Shown here: piece by piece, positions 1-10,720 of the stretch
How positions within the stretch are numbered: the first letter of the stretch is position 1
Layout of the letters: each line of letters begins with the position of its first letter
Source of the DNA: Gerris lacustris
Lineage: Eukaryota; Arthropoda; Insecta; Hemiptera; Gerridae
NCBI GenBank assembly: GCA_951217055.1
Contig: OX578281.1
Coordinates: 15,105,344 to 15,169,343 of the forward strand
Direction of reading: 5' to 3'
DNA length: 64,000 bases
The notes under the pieces: generated by a model
What the model was told of the DNA's origin: nothing
Databases searched by the model: none
What the model saw: the letters and a program-made list of their open reading frames with translations, nothing else
Program-made: the position numbers and the translations under genes

Positions 1-1360
1 CATCTTACTATTACTAGGCCAACACTAGTAGACCTAAACACTTGGCTTTGTCTTCATCTTACTACCAGGCCAACACGGGTAGACCTAAACACTCGGCTTT
101 GCCTTCATCTTACTATTACTTGAACAACACTGATAGACCTAATTTTTTGGCTTTGCCTTCATCTTACTATTACTAGGCCAATACTGGTAGACCTATTCAC
201 TAGGTTATGTCTTCATCTTACTATTACTTGAACAACACTGGACACTGATAGACCTAATCGTTTGGCTTTGCCTTCATCTTACTATTACTAGGCCAACACT
301 GATAGACCTAATCACTCGACTTTGTCTTCATCTTACTATTACTAGGCCAACACAAGTAGACCTAATCACTCGGCTTTGCCTTCATCTTACTTTTACCAGG
401 CCAACACTGACAGACCTAATCATTCGGCTTTGCCTTCATCTTACTTTTACCAGGACAACACGGGTAGACCTAATCACTCGGCTTTGTCTTCATCTTACTA
501 CCAGGACAACACGGGTAGACCTAATCACTCGGCTTTGTCTTCATCTTACTACCAGGCCAACACGGGTAGACCTAATCACTCGGCTTTGCCTTCATCTTAC
601 TTTTACCAGGACAACACTGGTAGACCTAATCACTCGGCTTTGCCTTCATCTTACTTTTACCAGGACAACACTGGTAGACCTAATCACTTGGCTTTGTCTT
701 CATCTTACTATTACTAGGCCAACAAGGGTAGACCTATTCACTCGGTTTTGCCTTCATCTTACTATTACCTGAACAACACTGATAGACCTAATCACTTGGC
801 GTTATCTTCATCTTACTATTACTAGGCCAACACTGACAGACCTAATCACTTGGCTTTGTCTTCATCTTACTATTACCAGGCCAACACGGGTAGACCTAAT
901 CACTCGGCGTTATCTTCATCTTACTATTACTAGGCCAACACTGACAGACCTAATCACTTGGCTTTGTCTTCATCTTACTATTACCAGGACAACACTGGTA
1001 GACCTAATCACTTGGCTTTGTCTTCATCTTACTATTACTAGGCCAACAAGGGTAGACCTATTCACTCGGTTTTGCCTTCATCTTACTATTACTTGAACAA
1101 CACTGATAGACCTAATTACTTGGCGTTATCTTCATCTTACTATTACTAGGCCAACACTGACAGACCTAATCACTTGGCTTTGTCTTCATCTTACTATTAC
1201 CAGGCCAACATGGGTAGACCTAATCACTCGGCGTTATCTTCATCTTACTATTACTAGGCCAACACTGACAGACCTAATCACTTGGCTTTGTCTTCATCTT
1301 ACTATTACTTGAACAACACTGGTAGACCTAATCGCTCGGCTTTGCCTTCATCTTACTATT
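1..1360 (+). repeat. 54-bp coding-like minisatellite, about 25 units, running off the left edge
   Basis: About 25 tandem units, each 54 bp (some 51 bp), with core words TTCATCTTACTATTAC, CCAACACTG and TAGACCTAATCACT. All visible length variation is a multiple of three: 51-bp units lose one codon, and one unit near 235-250 carries a 9-bp duplication. One frame therefore runs through the whole array as an 18-residue repeat, SSYFYQDNTGRPNHSALP. It is open from 376 to 717 (113 codons from an ATG). Elsewhere it is broken mainly at one codon, where CAG (Gln) has become TAG. A higher-order period of 324 bp (six units) is visible, for example AACAAGGGTAGACC at 721 and again at 1045. Units degenerate near 1360-1410. 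This may be a decayed low-complexity protein repeat or a plain minisatellite; no splice or promoter context decides it. Confidence 0.93.
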
Positions 1361-1410
1361 GCCATTCATCTTAGCCTGGCCATTCGACAGCACTCGGCTT
1401 TGCTACTTAC

Positions 1411-2241
1411 GCAGCTTTCCAAAAATATTGTTAAATAACAGAAATTGTATTCCAAATCATTACGTTTTCTTTCTTGTCTATAAATAAGTCACGTTACAAG
1501 CATATTTTTAATTTTTCGAACGTATTAAATAAATACTTATAAATTATAAAATAAAATAATCACCCTTCCATATTATTTATTATTAATACAGCTTTTGACA
1601 TTATATTTTGTTTATTTATTTTAACTTTTTGCATGAAAAATCAATTGTGTTTTTCAAAATCATAAAAAAACCTACAATCGTTTCTATGCCATTAATTGAA
1701 TCACCAATAGAAATTATATTCTCCTTTTGATTCATAACCAAACATTACCTTGAGAATATAGCCTTAAATAAAATCAAGCCAGATAATAATGAATTTAGCC
1801 ATAATTTTTATTATAGTTTCATAGGTTTCAATGATAATAAAATGAAGGGAAAAGGAGCTTGTTTATGGTTTGATAGCGAAGGGTTATGCAATCTCTCCCT
1901 TTCCGAGGCTTATATTTTTACGAGGAATACGTGGAAAATCTCTCGCTTTTCAACAAGGTTCTCTGTATTAAAGCAGTTTATGTGTTACTGGCTTCGTGTT
2001 ATCGGTTCCGATAAACTTTACCAATAGACATCCAAGTCTCACATTTTATTTACTTCTTTTTTTTAAAATATATATATATATTTTTTTTTTAAAGTGTAGG
2101 TAGGTTACAATTTTTTTTTTTTTTGTCTTTCTTACTTCTAAAATCGGAAAGAAAATGTGCTGAGAAAAAAAAGTAACTTGTTATATAATATTTATGTTGA
2201 GTTTTAATAAGTTTTAAAAAACTAAGCAAAAAAAAGTTTTA

Positions 2242-2245
<4 letters not shown>
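1411..2245. other. AT-rich stretch, no gene seen
   Basis: AT-rich, with homopolymer T and A tracts near 2050-2130. A 61-codon open frame at 1842-2027 has no recognisable domain. Confidence 0.6.

Positions 2246-2313
<68 letters not shown>
2246..2313. repeat. (TA)n microsatellite
   Basis: About 34 uninterrupted TA dinucleotides. Confidence 0.98.
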
Positions 2314-2315
<2 letters not shown>

Positions 2316-2774
2316 CATAGTAAATAAAAAAAAACACGTTTGCAATAAAGAAAAATAAGACGAAGGAGGGGATGAGGAGTGTCGAGTTAAAAGTTAAAGC
2401 TTATAAAATTTAATGGTTTCTTTGGGACGATAAGAAGAAACCCAGACCGAGTGTTGGTAGAAACGCTATGACAGAGCAGCCAAAAGATCCAGTTGAGAGT
2501 TAAGTGAAAAAAAAAACAAAACAAAAAATAACTTTTTATACATTACCTTGTCGCTGGTACCGCATCCCATGGGTCCCGTTGCTAACATACGTTAGAATTC
2601 AGCTACCCATATCCTTTCTTGGCACCGACAATTTCACCTTCAACTTCCATTCCCTCGTATTATTTTTTTAAGTTTTAATTATTTGTTTTCTACTTATTTT
2701 TTTCTTGAACAAAAGGACATGATTCTATCCCCCCCCCCCTCCCAGAGGATTTTTTTTAGTGTTATTGTGATTGA
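2314..2774. other. Intergenic, nothing recognised
   Basis: Low-complexity A, T and C tracts only (a C10 run near 2730). No open frame or inverted repeat of note. Confidence 0.5.
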
Positions 2775-3415
2775 AAACGAGAAGATATTTCTATTGACTT
2801 ATATACTTATAGTACTACGATCTTTTATAACCATTGTTTTCTCTGTGTAAAGAAGTACAAAGCTTGTTCGTCTGAAAGTATTGTGATGTCTCAAAAATTT
2901 GATTTTGATGGATTTACACAGTTCCCTTGAGTCCAAAAAATGTGGTTTTTAAACAATGTCTGTCTGTAGTCTATCGTAGGTCGTCTGTGCAGACGCGTGG
3001 AGCATTAAGCATTAACTACTGGGCCGATTTTGATGACATTTTGCTTACATGTTCAGAAGAATCAAACCCCGAGGTGAAATTGAGAAAATAATTTTAGCTC
3101 TAAATTTGGTGGCGTTGTCCCTCCAAAAACTCTGTAAACAACATCAAAAAATAAATTCTTGAAAACGATTCCGTCGATTTTGATTAAAAAATTCTAAAAT
3201 GTAGCCCATTTAAATACGAATCCAACGATATAATTCTTTTTTCCGGGAAAAATGTAGTTTCCAAGATATTGATGGAATAAATTTGATTTTGTTGAAAATT
3301 GAAAACAAAAAGTAAACAACCTCCTGTTAAACATATTTTAAATGGTATATTATCCATGCATAGCGCGGCTCCATTATTGAAACGAGACAAATGTAATAAA
3401 TATTAAATACTAAGC
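2775..3415 (+). repeat. Dispersed repeat family A, copy 1
   Basis: Shares ordered blocks with the other A copies: GATTTTGATGGATTTA, then GAGTCCAAAAAA, a CTGTCTGT block, ACTACTGGGCCGATTTTGA, CCCCGAGGTGAAAT, and ATTTAAATACGAATC CAACGATAT. The same blocks occur in the same order at 8075-8835 and in reverse order on the other strand at 22985-23420. No open frame is shared among copies, so it is probably non-autonomous; its class is unknown. Confidence 0.75.
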
Positions 3416-3419
3416 AACT

Positions 3420-3690
3420 TACACGTCTGCATTATCGACAGACGATGCCCACAAATATTTTAAACCTTTTTTTTAGGACTCAGGGGACCTCAAAACGTCT
3501 AAACCCATCAAAATACCAAAATCTATTTTTTTTTTGCTATCACAATATTTTATCTTTATAAATTTAACGTATATAGCAAAATAAAAAGAACAGAAACAAA
3601 TTAAAATTGATTTGACTAGGAATAATTGGATTTCCAAAAAAACTGAGACTTTAATATCTAGAATATATAAAATTATCAAGTTTTACAGGA
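3420..3690 (-). repeat. Dispersed repeat family A, inverted partial copy
   Basis: Contains GACTCAGGGGACCTCAAAAC followed by AAACCCATCAAAAT, which is the reverse complement of the left part of family A and matches 23330-23360. It lies tail-to-tail with copy 1, so the two form a loose inverted pair. Confidence 0.65.
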
Positions 3691-3699
3691 ATCCCCAAG

Positions 3700-4226
3700 T
3701 TAATAATTTGTCCTGCTTCTATTTCTTTTTTTCTTGAAAGTAAAGTAGATAATCAGTTGACTGGCTCTCTTTATAAGCGTCCCCAGTGGATTGTACTCCT
3801 CCATATTGTATACCTTATATAAAGGAATATTGGGAAATCTGCTATGGGATGACCAAACCAGTTCAGGAAGCTTCCCCTAGAGCCGAGAAAACCCTTGGGG
3901 CAGCGCAGCATCCCTTTAGTGGCCGGAATGCACGTCCCAAATAGAAAATACCTTTTGTACTAACCAAAACCCCTCTTGACTTAGAGTCTACAAATATTAC
4001 TTTGAATGAATGAATGGATCAGAGGAACTATGAATGGATCAGAGGAACTATGAATATAAACTATATTCATATAGTTTATATGAATATATAGCTAATTCTT
4101 TTTCTTCCCTATTTAAAATGTATTAAACAAAAAAGTGCATTTAAATAAAGAATAAAGTTTATAAAGAATAAATATATAGAGCTAAGCTTTTTTATTAATA
4201 TCATTTAAATATTTCCCTTTTAAATA
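3700..4226. other. Intergenic with a 22-bp tandem duplication and a small palindrome
   Basis: GAATGGATCAGAGGAACTAT is repeated head to tail near 4012-4052. It is followed by an AT palindrome around ATAAACTATATTCATATAGTTTAT. No gene seen. Confidence 0.6.
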
Positions 4227-4815
4227 ACTAATAATTTTATCTACGATTGATAAGAAATATAAACATTATATCTTTGTTTAGATGCGTAGAAAGTGATTAT
4301 TTACGTACTTGCATTCATTGCGCATGCGCGTCTCATAGAACTGAACAATTCCTCTTCTTTACCACACAGTGTGCGGTAAAGAAGAGGAATTCTTCAGCTT
4401 TACGCACGATTAGCAAGTTTGTTTACATTTAACAAAACTAATTTGCAGTTCTTTTATTAAAATAACTGTTTATATCGAGTTTTTAGTGAAAAACAATAAG
4501 TGAATCAAGTGACTTTGACGAAAATGTGGAGAATAATACTCCTCCAGAAATAATTAATTCGGCAAAAAATACAACTCAAGAATTAATCCCATCTTTATCA
4601 AGAGAGAGAGATACGAACTTACATACAGCAAGTTTATTTTTTTCTGTATTTATAATTTAAATCTAACAATCGTAGATAAAGTACGGTACGCAACTCGTGC
4701 GAAAACGGCATTTTGCATTGCTCGTGTGGTTTTACAACCCTCGCTGTCGCTCGGGTGCAAACTCCACACTCGCATGCAAAATGCTACTTTCCGCACTCGA
4801 CGCGTAATGTACTAT
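4227..4815 (+). mobile_element. Family C element, copy 1 (Crypton-like derivative with hairpins)
   Basis: Starts at TTTATCTACGATTG, whose inverted partner CAATCGTAGATAAA lies at about 4669-4682. A perfect 17-bp stem (AATTCCTCTTCTTTACC pairing with GGTAAAGAAGAGGAATT) around an 11-base loop lies at about 4349-4393. The 3' part (4679-4812) is itself a foldback with roughly 55-bp imperfect arms beginning AGTACGGTACGC. A second copy lies at 5412-5990 in the same orientation. Between the hairpins is a decayed copy of the reading frame described at 5679. Confidence 0.75.
4498..4645 (+). pseudogene. Decayed copy of the Crypton-like N-terminal reading frame
   Basis: Read in frame, this gives SESSDFDENVENNTPPEII then a NSAKNTTQEL segment, aligning residue for residue with the start of the frame at 5679. 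The initiator ATG has become ATA, and the lysine-rich motif that follows is disrupted. The substitutions conserve residue type (D/E, K/R), as expected for a frame that was under protein-level constraint before insertion. Confidence 0.5.
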
Positions 4816-5411
4816 TATATTATTAAAATCTTTTTGTAAACAAATAACAAACAGTCATGGGAGTATGAAAGAAAAGCGTAGACTAAACCAGCGTTTCCAA
4901 AATGGTTTCCATATGGTTACGAATTAAAATAGGGTCACGAAATTTTTTATTTTGAAATTATAGACATAAATTAAAAATACTTTCAAAGAAACATCATATA
5001 TAAATAAATTCTATGGAATTAAAATATATAATTAATGAAGTAAAAATAATAAAATTACATGGAAAAATTCAAAAGAATAAAGGAATATCTCAGGAAAAGA
5101 TAAAAACGAATACTTCAAAAGTTGATAAACATAAGGGGGCAAAATAAGGGGCATTACAATGAGTAGTAATTAAACTTCCGACAAAGCAAAAAATCAAGTA
5201 TCTAAGGGGAGTCGAATGTACAAAATGCATGTAAATTGAATAAAAATTAGTAATGACGATATATCAATGTATACAAAATGTTTTACTTTCAAATAAAATA
5301 TAAGACTTCGGGCCTCAAGGTCATAGGTTCGAATACAAGTTATTTTACCCATTTTTTTTTATCAAAGAAAACTCTATAATTTTAGGAATTTGATTCCGAT
5401 CTGTAATACGT
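4816..5411. other. Spacer between family C copies
   Basis: AT-rich. Near 5305-5335 there is a B-box-like GGTTCGAATAC preceded by CGGGCCTCAAGGTCA, which hints at a decayed tRNA-derived sequence; no complete cloverleaf is visible. Confidence 0.45.
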
Positions 5412-5990
5412 TTTATCTACGATGGTTACGAAATATAAACATTGTATCTCTGTTTATATGCGTAGAAAGTGATTCTTTACGTACTTGAATTCATTGCGCA
5501 TGCGCGTCTCATAATTCTGAAGAATTCCTCTTTTTTACCGCCCTAGCCCCTAGGGTGGTAAAAAATATGAATTCTTCACCTTTACGCATGATTAGCGAGT
5601 TTGTCTACATTTAACAAAACTAATTTGCTGATTGTTCAATAAAAGTAACAGTTTATATCGAGTTTTTAGTGAAAAGCCATGAGTGATTTAAGTGATTATG
5701 ACAAATATGAGGAGAATAATACGCCTCCCGCAATAATTTATTCGGCACAAAATACAACTAATGAATTAATGTCATGTTTATCAAAAGAGAAATACAAACT
5801 TGCATACAGGAAGTTTATTTTTGTCTGTATTTATTATTTAAATCTAACTATCGTAGATAAAGTACGGTACGCAACTCGTGCGAAAACGGCATTTTGCATT
5901 GCTCGTGTGGTTTAACTACCCTCGCTGTCGGGTGCAAACTCCACACTCGCATGCAAAATGCTACTTTCCACACTCGACGAGTAATGAACT
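5412..5990 (+). mobile_element. Family C element, copy 2
   Basis: Same order as copy 1: TTTATCTACGATGG start, GCGCATGCGCGTCTCATA, a hairpin with GAAGAATTC and TTTTTTACC arms (about 5518-5577), the reading frame from 5679, ATCGTAGATAAAGTACGG, and a terminal foldback ending near 5985. The hairpin here has a different loop and base changes on both arms that largely keep pairing. That suggests the hairpin is part of the element rather than chance. Confidence 0.75.
5679..5915 (+). pseudogene. N-terminus of a Crypton-like tyrosine recombinase ORF, truncated
   Basis: A 78-codon frame opens with an acidic start (MSDLSDYDKYEENNTPP), then IIYSAQNTTNEL, then LSKEKYKLAYRKF (residues about 34-46). The motif S-x-x-K-Y-x-x-A-Y-x-x-F resembles the start of the core-binding domain in insect Crypton-type tyrosine recombinases, which cut and rejoin DNA through a tyrosine. 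The frame then runs into the terminal foldback and stops, so no catalytic R-H-R-Y residues are present and it cannot be an active enzyme. The ATG is supported by the paralogous copy at 4498. The family call rests on one short motif and on memory, so it is tentative. Confidence 0.42.
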
Positions 5991-8074
5991 ATTTCTTTAT
6001 AGTTTCCTATAGTTCTAGTCATTTTATTTATTATTCTGAAATGTACGAAGTTCCAAATTATTAAGTGAGCATTATTATTTTATAAGAAGAATGTAGAACA
6101 TGGTCATGTCGTAATACCGAATCAATATCCGGTATTACAACAATTTTTCATCGTAATCTTTTGAGCGTTGGCATAAGGTTGTCGTATTTTTATTTATCAA
6201 TGAACTTTAATGTATTCAGTCCATAAAAAAAATAATACATGTTGTCTTTTAATTCATATATGTCCCACACCTTGACCACCACATCGAGCACCTCTAATGG
6301 AGAGGAGGCCATAGTGCCATAGCACCCCTAAGCAGTGAATTATTAGAATAAGAGTACCACCTACCTTATAATAATCAATAAGTGTAATCATATAATACAA
6401 ATAATTCCTCTGCATTAGATTTATTGAAATATCAGCTTTATTTAAATTCTCTTTTTTCGATTTATTTGAAACAATATAATTTTTTTATAAATGCAACGTC
6501 GTTTACCTTTCATACAAATTTAATATTGTATCTCCATTTTTATTTATGTCTACATTATTATTCTTATGAATTTTCAAATTTAAAAGTAATTTTAATTGCT
6601 GTGTTAATTATAAACGTTCCTCCGTTTACTTTGAAAAAAAAAAAATCAAATGTATCCATGCATGGACATACTCCCCTTAAAAATAATTTACCTGCGTTTT
6701 TCCCGCCATATGTATATAATTGTTTCTTGTCTAATACAGTTCGTTTAGTTATTAATTTTGACTTGATATTATTCCAATGTATGTATATATATATATGTAT
6801 AATTTAAAATAAACAGGTAGGTCATACTAATTGGACTGTATCTTTTATGTGATGTATATGTCTCTGGCATTTAATTATAAATGTTACGTTAAATAAATAC
6901 CCTTCATGTTATGTTCGGTTACATTAATTATGTATTTTTACGAAATAAATTAACCTTCATTTTTTAATATCACGGTACCTTCCCCTTCATTCATTATGAT
7001 TGCAATGTTTAAGTATATGTAATCGAGTGTAATGGCACATGTTGCCTGTTGGAATGTATGACAGATATGTCAAAAAAAAATAACATGAACTTAATTGTAC
7101 AAAATGAAATTACAACATTAATTAATTTGGAATTATTATTTTAATAAAATCTGGGAAACTACACTTTCTTTATTCTTTGCATATTCATTACATCATGTTA
7201 TAACATGACGTTATAATTGTGAAATTATTTTATTTTAAAATTGTTTTACATTTGCAGAACAATTTAAAATTAAGATATTTTGTTTTAAATTTTGGAGTAG
7301 GTAGTTTAGTCAAAAAGGGTATAATCTATAATATTGCATGTAATACATAATTATAAATGTAGCGATATTTGTGTTAATATAGGCAGTTTTACACCTATTT
7401 TTTTGATCAATCTATGGCTGACTAAATTGAATTTTTTATTTTATTTATGAAATACATTTCTATATGCTATAGTTAGATTGTAATGTATTTGGGCGTTTCA
7501 CTCTTACGTGCACTATAGAATTATATTTATGAAGGTACAGAGAGGTCCAAGTTAGATTAGCACCTGGCCAGCTTATTATATTATGAAATGCACTTACTAT
7601 TATAACCTAATATTAGAATTCAGTCGAATTAAACTCATGGTTTCCCTGGTAAAATTATTGTATGTTCTGTTCCTGGCTACATTAGGTCGTATCAGTATGA
7701 TCGTCAGCAAAAACACCCTTAACTCTCTTACAAATATATTTTACAAAATTCAATTTTCGCCTTATTACTATAATCTTTTCTTATATGCTACCTATATGAG
7801 AAAGTAAAAATACATATTATATAAATTTTAAATAAACAATTTTGTTTTGTTAATTTTAGCGAATTTTTGAAGAAAATTAAGCTTTCATGGCTAGCTACAA
7901 TGGCTTTAACATTTTTTGTAACGCGAATTTTTGAAAATGTTCTCCATGGCAATCCGTTTTAGACCATTCATAATCGATTCCTGAAATTTAACACTTTTTT
8001 GTATGTATGTATGTATGTATGTGTCACTCAAGACGATATCTCACCCCAGGATGCACTAAAAAATTCAATCAAAT
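5991..8074. other. AT-rich stretch without recognised genes
   Basis: Several short open frames (for example 6424-6807 and 7583-7807) have the Phe/Ile/Tyr/Leu/Asn bias expected of AT-rich noncoding DNA and no motif. There is a (GTAT)n run at about 8000-8021 and a small palindrome (GTAATACCG...CGGTATTAC) at about 6112-6138. Confidence 0.55.
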
Positions 8075-8835
8075 GTTAAAATGTCAATAATATCAAAAGA
8101 AGAGTTTGTTGGCCAGAGTTTTTGGAGTCAATTTATGTGTCAAATTTTGACAATTTAGGGTAAAAAGTAGCATAAAAACGCGTTTTTCCATTTCATAGTA
8201 CCTACTCCAAAAATAGTATCTTAAACATATTAACCTGTATTTATTGTTTGTATATTTTATAATACGCAGATTTCTTTGAAAATTCGCGGTTTTGAAAAAA
8301 GTGGTTTTTAAAAACAAATCTATCTTTCTTCTGTCAGTCACCTGTCTGTCTACGGTTCAGACACGAGGAGCCTAAACTACTGGGCCAATTTGAAAAAAAT
8401 TGTGATACGTGATCAGAAAAATCATACCCCGAGGCGAAATCGAGAAATCGAATTTTTGCTACAAATTTTGGGGCGCTATCCCCCTAATACTCTATAAATT
8501 TATTTCTCAAACAAGGTTCCGACTTTGATTAGGAAAGTTCTAAAATGAAGTCCATTTAAATACGAATCTAACGATATGAGCCGTTTTTCCTGGAAAAATC
8601 ATGTTCCTGAGAAAGTAGCTTTAATTACGGACGGAGAGGGTTCGATTCCCCACTAAGGAGACTTTTTTTTTAAATACATTTTGATATAATATTCAATAAT
8701 AATTAAATATACCTAAGAAAACTCGAAAACTAATTAATGAAAAACACTGGGCTAAGTAATTATGAACTCGTATATGAGAAAGTTTGTCTTAGATCTCTCG
8801 GACCGATTTTTTTTTTGGAAGTCTACTTTTTACAG
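8075..8835 (+). repeat. Dispersed repeat family A, longest copy
   Basis: Blocks in family order: CTGTCTGTC, ACTACTGGGCCAATTTGA, ATACCCCGAGGCGAAATCGA, CTAAAATGAAGTCCATTTAA, then AGAGGGTTCGATTCCCC (8635-8651), then GGGCTAAGTAATTATGAACT and a GGACCGAT box. The last blocks match 22985-23140 on the opposite strand. AGGGTTCGATTCC fits a Pol III B box, and GTAGCTTTAATTACGG about 30 bases upstream is A-box-like. The element may therefore have a tRNA-derived part. Confidence 0.75.
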
Positions 8836-9637
8836 TACTTGCCAGTTAATTTATTGTGAGAAAATAATGTACTGTACACATCACTGTTTTTTCTCCTAGT
8901 ACTAAGCTCTAACGGAAACGCCTTTTTTAAGAGTATTTAGATTAGGGATTTTTTTTTTTAAATTTATTATTATTGTTATTTTAACAAAGGTTTTTTTCTG
9001 TAGTTTTTGTGTTTCTACGTTAAAGGTTTGGGAGAGTGTTTTGTTTTCTCTTGTGTTGGAAAGAGAAAATGCAAATATCCAGGCTCTAGGCCAAAAGCCC
9101 AACCTAAACTTTTTTTTACCCGTTCTCTTCAAAATCCTGTATCTCATTTTGTTTTTTTTATGCTATATATTATTTATTCATTTTTTTTATTATACCAATT
9201 TTTTTCCGTTGTAGGAAAATAAATATGATCACTTTTTTTTTGTAAGAATAAAATAAAGCAGAATATTTATTTTATTTTTCGATTTTATATTGCAAGGAAT
9301 GAGACTACAAGATTTCATATAATGCCTTTATGTATTGCGTAAATTCACTTTTATTATTTATGCCTTTTTTATTCACATCTGTGTCTGGTTATAAATATGG
9401 GATAAAACAATGTTTTTTTTATTACTACTATAAATCATTATTTGACTTTATTTAAAAAAATTAATTTAGACAGTTTAATTTTTCCTTTTTATTTTTTTTT
9501 TTTTAGTGGGTCAGTTTTAAAACGAAAAACAAACTGATAAGTGTTACTATAAATAAAATATTGACATTCAGAAGGAAAGATTACATTAATATTGGATAAT
9601 GCTCAGAATTTCATTCCATTTATCTCGTCCGTTTTCT
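8836..9637. other. T-rich intergenic, nothing recognised
   Basis: Dominated by T runs. Open frames on both strands over 8902-9222 overlap each other and show no motif. Confidence 0.5.
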
Positions 9638-10490
9638 GGGTTTCATTGGTAAAACCAAAAAAAAAAAATAAATAAATAAAAAGTACTTATAATTTCGTAA
9701 CCTGTGTCTGTCTGTCTGTCTGCACTTTTGAATCAAAAGAGATATAAACAAAACTTTGCAACATTAAAACTCATTTTGACACGCGCACACAGGAAAAATG
9801 TAGCAAACTCAAAATTATCAGGTATTAAAATTCAAAATTGCGGATAATTCATGTTAATCGATTTTTCTTTTTCTTTTTTCAAATTTTAAGTAGGATATCA
9901 AATTAAAGCTACTAATGAGCAGATTATAAATTTATATAAATATTTTAAATCTTATTGTATTTATAAGTCGAAACATATAAAAAAAGTGCCCCCCTCAACT
10001 ACCCCATAACGGATAATCCTAAAATTTTGAAATAATACACGCCAATACCTCATTAGTGGTAGGCCGATGAAAATGTCCAAAACATTTTAATTTATCTTTT
10101 CGTTATTACCTATAAAAAACATTGTGACCGAACCAGGAACCCCTTCCTCTAGTGACACGTAGAAATATTTTAATTTTTTGCTGTTACTAGAAAATGTAAA
10201 ATGTGCCCTCTGCTGGGCCATGAAAAAAATAAGAATTGCAATTTTATCTGGTTTACTTGGAATCCAATATGGCGGATAATTAATGTCCCGCGAAAAAAAA
10301 ATTATTTGAAATTTTGAGTGGGGTATCAAATGAAAGGTATTAAAGAGAAGATTACAAAAATATTATATAACAATTATGAAAACTTGTTTAATTTTCTAAA
10401 CCATTTTGTCAAAAAGCATAAACATTTTGCGTGCCCCCTCCCCCCCTATTTTTCTAACTAATTTCATGTTCACAATACCAACGAAACCCT
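9638..10490. mobile_element. Family F TIR element, copy 1
   Basis: Begins GGGTTTCATTGGTAAAACC and ends ACCAACGAAACCCT, giving terminal inverted repeats of about 14 bp. The interior contains two related subunits, each with GGATAAT, then a TGAG/TAAGTrGGrTATCAAATkAAAG block and a C-rich run. Copy 2 at 52636-53334 has the same ends and the same two-subunit interior. No transposase frame is present. The superfamily is uncertain because no clear target duplication is visible. Confidence 0.7.
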
Positions 10491-10589
10491 TTTTATGTAA
10501 GACGCACAACCATTTTATTTATTTTCTCATTGTACGTGGGATATAAAGAGAAAGTATTGTGATGTTTGTACCCGATTTTATAGTTCTTA

Positions 10590-10720
10590 AGGTGTACAGA
10601 ATGTTCTTTTTTAGACTATTCCCTTATAGAAACAGAAGTGTGATATTCCTTTGTCCCAAAGTTCATTAGACTAAACATCCCTTTGTCCTGATAGTTATTT
10701 AATCAAATTAATTTACATTA
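10590..10720. repeat. Short dispersed repeat shared with 29215-29340
   Basis: GAATGTTCTTyTTTAGACT, AAACAGAAGTGkGATATTCC and CCCAAAGTkCATT follow in the same order in both places. At 29148-29385 this sequence is the interior of a foldback element, so this copy is probably a decayed member. Confidence 0.6.

Noticed and set aside
1..1360. CRISPR array
   Set aside because: Units are contiguous and without unique spacers; the context is eukaryotic.
6424..6807. 127-codon plus frame as a small membrane protein
   Set aside because: Phe/Tyr/Leu/Ile/Asn composition is typical of AT-rich noncoding DNA; no motif and no neighbouring exon.
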